Shown here one piece after another: positions 1 to 7,786 of a stretch of DNA of 10,521 nucleotides. Origin of the DNA: an uncultured Lachnospiraceae bacterium (GTDB taxonomy: Bacteria; Bacillota_A; Clostridia; Lachnospirales; Lachnospiraceae); assembly GCA_900555005.1 (NCBI GenBank), contig USJM01000053.1, positions 1-10,521 on the forward strand, read 5' to 3'. The notes below the pieces were generated by a model. The model searched no databases, was not told the DNA's origin, and saw only the letters and a program-made list of their open reading frames with translations. The position numbers and the translations under genes were made by a program. Numbering within the stretch: position 1 is the stretch's first letter; every line of letters begins with the position of its first letter.

Positions 1-83
1 AGAACATCTTTCATGGGGTATCCGTATTCAGACAGCAAACAGCCAGGAGCGGTCCGTGTGCCGTTGATCACGCACGGAACCAT
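1..83 (-). CDS. Possible start of an unrecognised ORF, cut by the window edge
   Basis: Reading leftward from an ATG at 83, 27 codons stay open to the window edge, beginning MVPCVINGTRTAPG and continuing through LLSEYGYPMKDV. An in-frame TAG lies just before the ATG, so the frame cannot extend further upstream. An AGGA abuts the ATG with no spacing, which is a poor ribosome binding site. The whole start region lies inside the 41-91 hairpin, so this may be chance coding in a structured intergenic region. I do not recognise the family. It would be downstream of, and on the same strand as, the TDT transporter gene. Confidence 0.18.
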   Translation of the reverse strand, partial: MVPCVINGTRTAPGCLLSEYGYPMKDV

Positions 84-91
84 TCCTGGCT
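41..91. terminator. Long imperfect hairpin downstream of the TDT operon; candidate terminator
   Basis: The left arm starts AGCCAGGA-GC-GGT-CCGTG and the right arm, read on the opposite strand, starts AGCCAGGA-AT-GGTT-CCGTG. This makes a stem of about 20 base pairs with small mismatches and a TGATC-type loop near 65-69. It sits about 110 bases beyond the stop of the minus-strand transporter gene, a suitable place for an end-of-operon structure. There is no strong T-run on either side (GTTTGCTGT follows on the minus strand), so intrinsic termination is not certain. It could instead be an RNA structural element or a regulator site. Confidence 0.4.
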
Positions 92-201
92 ATATAGAAA
101 TGTCTGTCCTGAGCATACCGCCCGCTCGTGCTTTGACCCCTCAGTCTGACTGCCGGCTTTGCAGAGTCACTGGCAGATCTTTCAGGGCCATTCAGGATTT
201 C

Positions 202-1136
202 TCAGATTTGGAACTTAATGTTGGAAGGTGCCCGGAAGACCCCCGCCATATAGCGTCCGAACACATACAAAACAAACGCAGCTGCGATGACGGTCTCCGC
301 CACAACGATCGGCCGAAGCGCGGGCAGCGGATGTCCCATCTTCGCCGCGCACATCATCGTCTGCTTCGTCGCAATGGCTGTAATGACTAGCGGGAATGTG
401 AACGCTGCGCAGCTTGGATAAAACGGAAGCTTCAGACACCGAACGGCCTGAACCAATGCTGCCAGGTAGATCAGATTCGCCCCGGCTGCCATGGCCACCA
501 GAAACACATAGGATTTCGGGTCCCGCTCTGGACATATCCGGCCACGCAGAGACTAAGCGGCGCGGCATAGATCACCGCCAGAGAACGGGCCGGCTCCGGA
601 ACCGGAATGCGGATGTACCGCACGGTTACCAGAACAAACAGAAGCAGAAAGCAGATGAATCCAAACCAGAATGCTCCATTTCCGAATGCAGCGGCATTGT
701 AAGCCGGCGCTGTAACAGATGCAACGACAATTCCGACATAGACAATATAGTACACAGTAAATACATCCTTCAGCTTCAGATGAAAGATGAAGGTGACCGT
801 AAAATAGATGATCAGCGCAATATGCAGGGCGATGGCAAGTGTCCAGATAATAAAAGCGGCCTTCCCGATAAAAGGCTTTGCGTAGACCGACAGCAGCATC
901 AGTCCCATTGGAAAGGTCCCGCTGATTCCGGCAAGAACAGGATTCTTCATGTCTGCCTTCATCTGATCAGGACAGAAGACCAGCCTTAGGAGAAGCAGCA
1001 CCAGCATGCCGAACGCCAGCCAGCCACAGATTGTGCGAAGCACTTCCGAGGTGCTCTGCAGCAGATTTCCGAGAGCAGCCATCCCCAGCATCACACCGGA
1101 GAGAGGAAGCGGAATTCTCTGACACCACTTTTTCAT
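202..1136 (-). CDS. TDT/SLAC1-like (tellurite-resistance/dicarboxylate transporter family) membrane protein, frameshifted as given
   Basis: This is a polytopic membrane protein of about 311 residues once one base is restored. It resembles the TDT family (TehA/Mae1/SLAC1-type anion or dicarboxylate channels), with about ten hydrophobic helices and an N-terminus MKKWCQRIPLPLSGVMLGMA typical of the family's first helix. The first 200 or so residues read in one frame to AGYVQSG and then run into a false tail. The rest (YVFLVAMAAGANLIYLAAL to the stop at 202-204) is in another frame. Adding one G to the run complementary to CCC at 522-524 gives AGYVQSGDPKSYVFLVAMAA, a good continuation. The ATG overlaps the stop of the upstream C_GCAxxG gene by four bases, so the two are translationally coupled. 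The substrate is not predictable; sulfite or another small anion is possible given the thiol-rich partner. Family call is firm, function is inferred. Confidence 0.8.
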
Positions 1137-1678
1137 CGCTCTTCCTCCTTCTTCGGAGGCAGGTACGGCTTGTCGAGTCCTTTGACCGGCTCGTCATCTG
1201 TGTCCTCGACACCAAGTTCCCGGCACAGTATCTCTGCGACCTTTCCTGCGCACAACCCAGTGAACGCGATGCACTGCTCCTTGTGTTCACCGCAGCCCAT
1301 GTCGAATCCTCTCGTCAGAACCCTGCAGCACACGGCATGCTTCGCAGTTGCCTCACGGAACCAGTCGTGCAGCTCATGCGTCAGTGCCATACAGTGATTG
1401 ACCTTCGGATCCTTCGGCCCGTTCTGCTCCGTCCGGCCGAAGAACATGCCGAGCGCCAGAATGCCGCCATTCAGCGCACCGCACATACAGCCGGAGCGCC
1501 CTGCACCGACTGCCATCCCGGATGCCATCGCGATCACCTCCTCCGGAACATTCACCTCAAAATCACTGCGGATTGCGGCCATTACAGCCTCGCAGCAGAA
1601 ATACCCGCCCCTGTACAAATCCTCTGCATGCTTCTGCACGGCCTTCGGACTGACTTTTGCTGCATGATACTCCACCAT
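1133..1678 (-). CDS. C_GCAxxG_C_C family redox protein
   Basis: This 181-residue soluble protein belongs to the C_GCAxxG_C_C family, named for its conserved cysteine pattern. Visible features are FCCEAV near residues 27-32, GCMCGALNGG at 63-72, a CC pair near 117-118, and further cysteines at about 129, 136 and 143. The family is thought to act in redox or metal chemistry, but the reaction is not established. The start ATG at 1678 is well supported by an AAGGGAGGG-type ribosome binding site about nine bases upstream. It is the first gene of a minus-strand pair with the TDT transporter (4-base overlap) and is divergent from a LysR gene, which suggests LysR control in response to the transporter's substrate. 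The gene is intact, unlike both its neighbours. Family assignment is confident; the role is inference. Confidence 0.88.
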   Translation of the reverse strand: MVEYHAAKVSPKAVQKHAEDLYRGGYFCCEAVMAAIRSDFEVNVPEEVIAMASGMAVGAGRSGCMCGALNGGILALGMFFGRTEQNGPKDPKVNHCMALTHELHDWFREATAKHAVCCRVLTRGFDMGCGEHKEQCIAFTGLCAGKVAEILCRELGVEDTDDEPVKGLDKPYLPPKKEEER

Positions 1679-1741
1679 CTGAAAATCCCTCCCTTAAATT
1701 GATTGCTTTGTTTTACTTGTTCAGTCATCTGATTTTATTTC

Positions 1742-1774
1742 ATTGTATCAGAATATTTGGAAGGCATTTATCAA
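1742..1774 (-). promoter_or_regulatory. Candidate promoter for the C_GCAxxG/TDT operon
   Basis: On the minus strand TGATACAAT (1742-1750) matches an extended -10 element (TGn followed by TACAAT). A TTGATA hexamer (1769-1774) lies upstream, but 21 bases away, which is long for a -35, so the extended -10 probably does most of the work. The site is about 65 bases upstream of the start codon at 1678, within an AT-rich gap. Confidence 0.45.
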
Positions 1775-1795
1775 ATAATAGATTTTTATTATAAT
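1767..1795 (+). promoter_or_regulatory. Candidate promoter for the LysR gene
   Basis: A perfect TATAAT (1790-1795) has a weak TTTATC -35 match (1767-1772) at 17-base spacing. It lies about 80 bases before the LysR ATG. It overlaps the inverted repeats at 1775-1801, so the regulator could control its own transcription, as is common for LysR genes. The AT-richness of the region makes chance matches likely. Confidence 0.35.
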
Positions 1796-1801
1796 ATCTA
1801 T
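1775..1801. promoter_or_regulatory. Candidate LysR operator (nested inverted repeats)
   Basis: Two overlapping dyads are visible: ATAATA-N6-TATTAT (1775-1792) and ATAGAT-N12-ATCTAT (1778-1801). LysR regulators usually bind an interrupted palindrome in the divergent gap between their own gene and the target operon, and this is where the dyads lie. Because the stretch is almost all A and T, the symmetry may partly be chance. Confidence 0.4.
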
Positions 1802-1875
1802 AATTATTCTTTATGAATTGACGATTCGTTCAGATTTTCATTCAGACAGAATACCAGGACAGGAGGACAGGCACG

Positions 1876-2765
1876 ATGGACATGAAACAGCTTCGAAGTT
1901 TTGTGGAGGTTGCGCGGCTGCGGCAGTTCACTGAAGCGGCAAACCGCGTTCATTTGTCTCAGCCGGCGGTCAGCACCCAGATCAGGGCGCTGGAAAGAGA
2001 GCTGGGCGTGGATCTGCTGAAAGGACAACAAAGCGGGTAACTCTGACCGAGAAGGGGGAGCTTTTTTACAGCTACGCCCTCCGCATGCTGGAGCTGGAAC
2101 GGGCTGCTCTGGAGAAGCTCTCAGACTCTATGGGGCAGATGATCACGCTCGGCGCATCTACAATCCCTTCCTCCTACCTGCTTCCGCCAATTCTGTCTGG
2201 GTACCGCAGTGAAAATGCCGGCTGTTTCTTCCGTGTCCTGCAATCTGATTCTCATACCGCGGTCAGTCAGGTTCTCGATGGAACAGTCGATTTTTCGGTC
2301 GTAGGCGAAGTCCCTGACAATCCCGCGCTCACCATCCGGGAGATCTGCCGGGATCAGCTGCTGATAGTAACCCCTGTGAATGAGCATTATATGACGCTGA
2401 AGCACCACACGCCCTCTCTGCAGCAGCTTTTCCAGGAACCTGTCATTCTCCGTGAATCCGGCTCCGGAACACAGAAAAACTTTGATCGTTTTCTGGAACG
2501 TCACCATATTCACAAGGAGGATCTGCATGTCGCTGCCTGTGCCAACGATCTGGAGGCGATCCGCAAGATGATCGTCTCCGGAATGGGCATCTCAATGATG
2601 TCTGCCTGTTCTGTCCGGGATCTGGCCGGCAGCGGACAGGTTCTCGTCTATCAGATGCATGAAGACATCAGCCGTCACTTTTACATTGTCTGGCAGAAGA
2701 GGCGGAGCCTGACTGATTCAGAACGGAACTTCATCGGTTACCTGGAGAAAAACGTGCCCCGATAA
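1876..2765 (+). CDS. LysR family transcriptional regulator, frameshifted as given
   Basis: Restored, this is a 296-residue LysR regulator, the usual family length. The N-terminus MDMKQLRSFVEVARLRQFTE followed by AANRVHLSQPAVSTQIRALE is the classic winged helix-turn-helix. The first frame ends early because one base is missing in AAA at 2020-2022. Restoring it gives LLKRTTKRVTLTEKGELFYS, the typical end of the DNA-binding domain. The effector-binding domain (about residues 90-296) then reads intact, with QMITLGASTIPSSYLLPPIL and GSGTQKNFDRFLE. The start ATG is preceded by AGGAGG (1861-1866) at nine-base spacing. The gene is divergent from the C_GCAxxG/TDT operon, its likely target. LysR regulators of this kind often accompany sulfur or selenium genes in Clostridia, but the effector is not known here. 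Confidence 0.87.
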
Positions 2766-2833
2766 GCATTCCATACAGGCAGAACCGGCTGCGCTCACGT
2801 CCTGATTTCCCGGGATTCTTTGTACAATTGCAG

Positions 2834-2887
2834 TTGACTAATCCCGCTCCTGAGACGTACGATGTCCCGAAAACAGGGCGATTTCGG
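2834..2887 (+). promoter_or_regulatory. Candidate promoter and 5' leader hairpin of the cation efflux gene
   Basis: TTGACT (2834-2839), an 18-base spacer and TACGAT (2858-2863) form a reasonable housekeeping promoter. Transcription would start near 2870, after the upstream in-frame ATG at 2862. That supports the start codon at 2916. A hairpin CCGAAA-N9-TTTCGG (2867-2887) falls at the beginning of the leader, just before the ribosome binding site. I could not match it to a known metal riboswitch. Confidence 0.45.
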
Positions 2888-2915
2888 TTCTGCTTTGAAA
2901 GGGGATTTTGACATT

Positions 2916-4103
2916 ATGGTACGCTTGTTTTCACGCTTCTTCATCAAGAGCGGCATGAGTGAGGATGAACAGCGCAATGCCTGGGGAATGGTCTGCGGGA
3001 CGGTTGGTATCATACTGAACCTGCTTCTGTTTGCAGGAAAAGGACTGGCCGGTCTTTTCAGCGGTTCTCTTGCAATCGTGGCGGATGCCTTGAACAATCT
3101 TTCCGATGCTGCCTCCTCCATCATCACACTGGCAGGCTTTTCGATCTCGAAAAGGCAGGCGGATCCCGGGCACCCGTTCGGCCATGGACGGGCCGAGTAT
3201 GTCTCAGGCTTCGTCGTTTCGTGCATGATGATTGTCATGGCGTTCGAGCTTGCCCGTGATTCGATTGCAAAGATGATTCACCCTGAGGAAATCTCTTTCT
3301 CCTGGCTGGTCTTTGTGATCCTGATCGGTTCCATCCTTGTAAAGTGCTATATGGCATTCTATAACAGGGCAGCAGGAAAGCGCATTCATTCGGTCGCTCT
3401 TGAAGCCGTCGCCAAAGACAGTACCAACGACTGTGTTTCGACTTCCGTTGTCCTGATCGCTTCCATTGCCATCCATCTGACCGGACTGACCCTGCTGGAC
3501 GGCATCTGCGGTCTGCTGGTTGCCTGCTTCATTGCCTACCAGGGCATCGGATCCGCAAGGGATACCCTTAACCCGCTTCTCGGGCAGGCACCAGATCCGG
3601 CATTTGTACAGGAGATCCGGGATATCATGGCGAACGAGAGCGACCAGATTACAGGCATCCACGATCTGATTGTCAATGATTACGGACCCGGGAAGCGGAT
3701 CGTCTCCCTCCATGCCGAGGTCCCGGCAAGCGGAAACATCGTGGAACTTCACGAGATCATCGATAAAGCCGAGGAAGACCTGGAATCGAAGCTTCACTGC
3801 CTGGTGACAATCCATATGGATCCGATTATCACAGACGACCCGCACATCGTCGCACTGCGGGATGACCTCTACCAGATTCTGCAGAGCATCGCGCCGTACC
3901 TGACCATGCACGACTTCCGGGTCGTTCCCGGGAAAAAGCGCCCGAAGCTGATCTTTGACGTCGTCATTCCGTTTGGATTCAAGCTGACAGACGACGAGCT
4001 GCAGAAGCGAATTGAGGACGAGGTTCATCGTCGGATCGGCGCGCAGTATGAAGTGGTGATCCATGTGGATACCGATTACACCGTTACAATGGCGAAGCGC
4101 TGA
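2916..4103 (+). CDS. Cation diffusion facilitator (CDF) family divalent metal transporter
   Basis: This intact 395-residue protein is a proton-coupled metal exporter of the CDF family, located in the cytoplasmic membrane. Numbered from the chosen start, the first membrane helix is about residues 24-47. The helix-2 metal site reads ADALNNLSDAASS (N60 and D64), followed by the conserved HPFGHGR loop (86-92). The helix-5 site is KDSTND (D168 and D172). After the six-helix part there is a long cytoplasmic region with LVTIHMDPI, the metal-binding dimer domain, and an extra C-terminal extension beyond a minimal 300-residue CDF. The N-x3-D/D-x3-D site lacks the histidines typical of zinc exporters and is closer to manganese- or iron-type members, but the metal is not proven. 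The start at 2916 is preferred over 2862 because GAAAGGGG lies about 11 bases upstream and the apparent promoter overlaps 2862. It is monocistronic and convergent with the DUF362 gene. Confidence 0.92.
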   Translation: MVRLFSRFFIKSGMSEDEQRNAWGMVCGTVGIILNLLLFAGKGLAGLFSGSLAIVADALNNLSDAASSIITLAGFSISKRQADPGHPFGHGRAEYVSGFVVSCMMIVMAFELARDSIAKMIHPEEISFSWLVFVILIGSILVKCYMAFYNRAAGKRIHSVALEAVAKDSTNDCVSTSVVLIASIAIHLTGLTLLDGICGLLVACFIAYQGIGSARDTLNPLLGQAPDPAFVQEIRDIMANESDQITGIHDLIVNDYGPGKRIVSLHAEVPASGNIVELHEIIDKAEEDLESKLHCLVTIHMDPIITDDPHIVALRDDLYQILQSIAPYLTMHDFRVVPGKKRPKLIFDVVIPFGFKLTDDELQKRIEDEVHRRIGAQYEVVIHVDTDYTVTMAKR

Positions 4104-4113
4104 CCGTCCTCAG

Positions 4114-4132
4114 GGCTTGTGGCACCCGAGCC
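4114..4132. terminator. Weak hairpin between convergent genes; possible terminator
   Basis: GGCTTG (4114-4119) can pair with CGAGCC (4127-4132), with one G-U wobble, around a seven-base loop. It sits in the 44-bp gap between the CDF stop and the stop of the convergent DUF362 gene. No T-run follows on either strand, so it is at best a weak terminator for one or both transcripts. Confidence 0.25.
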
Positions 4133-4147
4133 GATTGCCCCCGCCGC

Positions 4148-5332
4148 TTACTGAAGAAGCCTTGCCAGCAGCGTGCGGTGCACTTTCATCGCGCCCCTCG
4201 GGCAGAATTCCTGGCAGCAGAAACAGCGAATGCATCGTTTTCTGTCGATCCTTGGCTTTCCTTTCACCATCGTGATTGCCCTGGCCGGACAGACGTTGAA
4301 ACACTTCCTGCAGCCGATGCACTCGGACGGATGCACCTTGGGCATCTGCTGCATTGCACTTCTGAAATGGCCTCCTGCAGGCGGCCCATCACGCCATTCC
4401 CTGTAAATGTAACCGAGACACCGTCTGCCTGACGGAAATCCGTGAGCTTCCACTGTTCCGGCCGCTCTCCTGAAATCTCGACCTCCTGCAGCCCGGATGG
4501 TCCGAGTCCGCGACTGGCTGCAGCGCGAATTGTCGGTACATCCTCAGGCCGCATGCCAGTCAGCTCTGCGCAGATCATGTCGAGGCTGTAAGGATTTTCC
4601 GATGAAAGAACCAGGCCCAGCGGGCGGGGTGTTCCGGCCGTCGGACCATTTCCCTCCATACAGACGACCGCATCGACAAGATTCAGAACCGGATGGAGTG
4701 CCTCGTTCAGGTCAATCAGCATGTTTGCGAAGGCTGTCTCGTTCGGAAAGCGCATGTGATATTCCGGCTTCGTCGTCCCCGGAACAGCTCCGAACAGATT
4801 CTTGACCGACGCTGTCAGACGCATCATCCCATGTGATTTCAACTTCGCGAAGTTGATGATCACATCCGCCTTTCTCAGCCAGGATGTGCAGCTGAAGACA
4901 TGCGCGGATGCCGCCCCCGGAAATGTCACATCTTCCGTCTCTATATCATCGTTCAGTTTTGCGCCGGTCTGCTCGATCTGTTCCATGCCTGATTCACGGT
5001 ACGCCCGCCTGAGGGCTTCCCTTGTAACAGGCCGCCCGGACTGTCTCCTACCGTCACCTCTGCGCCGCGCCCGATCAGCTGCCGGCACAGCTCCGTCACC
5101 AGCTGCGGATGCGTCGTCACAGCTTTCTTCGGGGATGCGCCCGTTACCAGGTTGACCTTTACCGCAACCCGAACGCCCGGCCTGATCCCTGAAAGGCCCG
5201 GCATTTTTCCAGCGCGCTGCACACAGCCGCCCTTGCATGTTCCTCACTGTAGTCCGGACACACCGTCAGCACAACCACATCAGGCCGCCGCGCGGCAGCC
5301 TGTCTTTTCTCTATCGTCTCATCATTGCTCAC
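4148..5332 (-). CDS. DUF362 domain protein with C-terminal 2[4Fe-4S] ferredoxin, frameshifted three times as given
   Basis: Restored, this is a protein of about 395 residues: a DUF362 domain followed by a bacterial-type ferredoxin. The DUF362 core shows VAVKVNLVTGASPKKAVTTH, GDSPGG, ADVIINFAKLKSHGMM and KNLFGAVPGTTKPEYH. The tail has CIGCRKCFNVCP (cysteines near 339, 342, 345, 349) and CIRCFCCQEFCP (near 368-378), two [4Fe-4S] sites. Three one-base deletions break the frame: in TTTTT at 5204-5208 (restored LEKMPGLSGIRPG), in GG at 5030-5031 (restored GDSPGGPVTREALRRAY), and in GGG at 4340-4342 (restored CSRCPKVHPSECIGC). The start is probably GTG at 5330-5332 (VSNDETIEKRQ), with AGGAG 12 bases upstream; this spacing is long. 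It is last in the operon, 64 bp after hydE. The DUF362 reaction is unknown. An electron-transfer role for the nitrogenase-like complex or a maturase is inferred. Confidence 0.82.
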
Positions 5333-5396
5333 AGAAATTGTATGCTCCTGTTATCGAGATTTGTTGAGTGACCCGGCCTGCAGACCGTTTACTCTG

Positions 5397-6440
5397 TCAG
5401 GCTCTGTAGTCTCCGCGGCTGACGACCACCTTGTACCCGGTGGCGGCAATCCGGCGTTCCATGCAGGCCCTGCACTCTGCTGCTTCGTCGCCTGTACAGA
5501 TCTTCCCGTCGTAGAGCAGGTACTTGTTCCGGACGCCGCGCGGCGAGAGATTCGGCATCACGACATTGGCGCCTGCCTTGATTCCCATCTCCCGGCCAAG
5601 TGGGTGGATGGTTCCAAGCGCCGTCGTCGCCGGCAGCAGAATATGCGGAAACATCAGTCGCAGAATTGCCAGCAGATGGAGGGTATCCTGAAGCGTTCCG
5701 TCCGGCTGATTTCGAAACGGCGTGTCCCTGTGGTGGATAAAGGGCCCGATCCCGATCATCTGCGGATCCAGCTTCTGCATAAAACGAAGATCTTCGATGA
5801 TATATTCCGGCGTCTGTCCCGGCGTTCCGACCATGATTCCGCAGCCAACCTGGTACCCGATCTCCCGAAGGTCGTACAGACAGCGTTTGCGGTTCTCGAT
5901 GGAGAGCGCCGGCGGATGGAGCCTTCTGTAATGCACCGGATTGGACGTTTCCTGCCGGAGCAGATACCGCTCAGCCCCGGCATCGTAATAGGCCTGATAC
6001 TCGCTGCGGCTCTTCTCCCCGATAGAGAGGGTGACCGCACAGTCCGGGTGCCGGCTCCGGATCCTGCTGACGATGTGGCAGATGTCCGCTGTCGTATAGG
6101 AAAGATCCTCCCCGCTCTGCAGGACAAATGTCCGAAACCCAAGCTCATACCCCGCATCGCTGCAGGCAACGATCTCATCCTCAGACAAACGATACCGGTC
6201 AGCCAGCCGGTTGCTTCTTCTGATCCCGCAGTAGTAGCAGTCATTTCTGCAGTAGTTTGAGAATTCAATCAGCCCTCTGAGATAGACATCCTTTCCGTAA
6301 ACCTGCTCGCGTACCTCGCAGGCTCTTTTGCACAGATGTTCAAAGCCGCTCTGATCCAGGCTGACAAGAAGGGTCCTGAGCTCTTCATCCGGAAGGTTGC
6401 CTGTCCGATATAACCATTCAATTCGATCCCCGTTTGTCAT
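5397..6440 (-). CDS. hydE: HydE-type radical SAM maturase
   Basis: This intact 347-residue protein matches HydE, the radical S-adenosylmethionine enzyme that helps build the di-iron subcluster of the [FeFe]-hydrogenase H-cluster. The SAM cluster motif CRNDCYYC (C64, C68, C71; CX3CX2C) follows the conserved YLRGLIEFSNY. Other family signatures are FVLQSGED, LLRQETSNP, GIMVGTPGQT, IGPFIHH and NLSPRGVRNKY. The C-terminus keeps the second cluster motif CTGDEAAECRAC (CX7CX2C), which is not essential in characterised HydE. The ATG at 6440 has only a weak ribosome binding site (GGGAAAA). It lies 27 bp after hydF in the same operon, with no hydG or hydrogenase gene in the window. It could be a true H-cluster maturase or a paralogue devoted to the neighbouring nitrogenase-like proteins; sequence alone does not decide. 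Confidence 0.92.
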   Translation of the reverse strand: MTNGDRIEWLYRTGNLPDEELRTLLVSLDQSGFEHLCKRACEVREQVYGKDVYLRGLIEFSNYCRNDCYYCGIRRSNRLADRYRLSEDEIVACSDAGYELGFRTFVLQSGEDLSYTTADICHIVSRIRSRHPDCAVTLSIGEKSRSEYQAYYDAGAERYLLRQETSNPVHYRRLHPPALSIENRKRCLYDLREIGYQVGCGIMVGTPGQTPEYIIEDLRFMQKLDPQMIGIGPFIHHRDTPFRNQPDGTLQDTLHLLAILRLMFPHILLPATTALGTIHPLGREMGIKAGANVVMPNLSPRGVRNKYLLYDGKICTGDEAAECRACMERRIAATGYKVVVSRGDYRA

Positions 6441-6467
6441 TCATTTTCCCAATCTGCTATCGTGTCC

Positions 6468-7768
6468 TCAGAGAGCCAGCCCAATCGCCTTTGCGCTTCG
6501 CTGAAGGATGCCGTTCATGTACGCGATCGTGATGCCATAGTTTGTAAATGGAACACCCTGCTCTTTGGCCTGTCTCATTCTGCTCTGTACTTCCTTCTCA
6601 TTCAGCATACAGCCGCCGCAGTGGATCACCATGCGATACGGACTCAGATCCTCCGGGAAGCGAAGCCGCTGGATGTCTCGATGGAAATGTCCTTCCCCGT
6701 GTACGCCCGCAGCCAGGCTGGAATCTTCACCGTGCCGATGTCCTGGCACTGCCGGTGGTGCGTGCAGCCCTCCGCCATCAGAACCCTGTCCCTGTCCTGA
6801 AGTGTATCGACTGCCCTCACACCTCTGGCAGCTTCCTCCAGCACACCCTTGTAGCGTGCCATCAGAATCGAGAAGGAGGCGAGCGGGATTTCCTCCGGCA
6901 CCGTCTCTGACACCTCTGCGAAGGCCTGCGAATCTGTGATCACCATCCGGATTTTCTTCCCGGACTGCGCAAGAAAGGCGAGCGTCTGCTGAAGCTGCGG
7001 AGGCTGGCAGCAGATCGCCATGCTGGCATGATCCAGGATTTCATGAATCATCATCTGTTCCGGCAGAATCAGCCGTCCCTTTGGCGCCGAGGCATCCTGC
7101 GGAATGACCAGCACAAACAAATCACCCGGCTCAATCAGGCCGTCAAGGAGTCCGAGCGAACTGATCTTCGCCTTCCCCAGCCTTCCGATCAGATCCTTCA
7201 GCTCCCGGATATGCCAGCCTGTTTTCGCACTGACTGCAAGCTCCGCGTGAGGCACAGTCCGCTGTACCGCCTCGCTACCTGACTGCTTCATGTCTTCTGC
7301 TGCTCCCGATGATCCCCGGGGCTGACAGACTGCGCCGGTCATCCCCGCCTGCGCTTCCGGCACCTGCCGCATCAGGTCGGTCTTGTTCAGGGCGACAATG
7401 TATGGAATGCGCAGCTTCTCAAAAATATCCAGAAGCTCCCTGTCCTTCGGCCTCATCCCGAGTGTGCTGTCCACCACCAGGACCGCAACGTCCACCCGTC
7501 TCAGCGTTTCCTTTGTCTTCGCGACACGCAATGTCCCAAGCTCCCCCTCATCATCAAAGCCTGGTGTATCGATCACCACAACCGGACCGATGGGGGAGAT
7601 TTCCATCGCCTTGCGGACCGGATCTGTGGTTGTTCCCGGTGTGTCGGAGATTACAGACAGATTCTGACCGGTCACCGCGTTCACCACACTGGATTTTCCA
7701 GCATTCCGGATCCCGAAAAATCCGATCTGCACCCGCTCTGAAGATGGCGCCTCACTCATCATGCCCAT
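6468..7768 (-). CDS. hydF: HydF-type GTPase and cluster scaffold, frameshifted as given
   Basis: HydF is the GTPase scaffold that assembles and delivers the di-iron precursor of the H-cluster. The restored protein is about 433 residues. The GTPase domain shows GIRNAGKS (19-26), PGTTTD switch I (44-49), DTPG (67-70), NKTD (128-131) and SAKTG (180-184). The first frame ends early after SSGF, and the C-terminus FPEDLSPYRMVIHCGGCMLN is in another frame. Restoring one base near AA at 6663-6664 joins them. The restored protein then has C335, H337, C384 and C387, exactly CxHx46CxxC, the HydF [4Fe-4S] motif. An extra low-complexity stretch of about 40 residues (135-174) separates NKTD from SAKTG. The start ATG has AAGGAG seven bases upstream (7776-7781) and lies 18 bp after subunit B. 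Confidence 0.9.
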
Positions 7769-7786
7769 AGCCTGTCTCCTTTATAT

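Noticed and set aside
1031..1702. 223-codon plus-strand open frame
   Set aside because: It is antisense to the C_GCAxxG gene and the start of the TDT gene, both supported by motifs and by the ATGA overlap.
2862..2915. Upstream ATG for the CDF gene
   Set aside because: It has no ribosome binding site and overlaps the -10 of the likely promoter. The 18 extra residues do not look like a CDF N-terminus.
2766..2915. Metal-sensing riboswitch in the CDF leader
   Set aside because: A small hairpin exists, but I could not see the multi-helix junction or conserved bases of a known metal riboswitch.
3204..4064. 286-codon minus-strand open frame
   Set aside because: It is antisense to the intact CDF transporter, whose motifs are unambiguous. 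The translation resembles no known protein.
5325..6260. 311-codon plus-strand open frame
   Set aside because: It lies antisense to the intact, clearly recognisable hydE and has arginine- and proline-rich composition typical of a shadow frame in GC-rich DNA.
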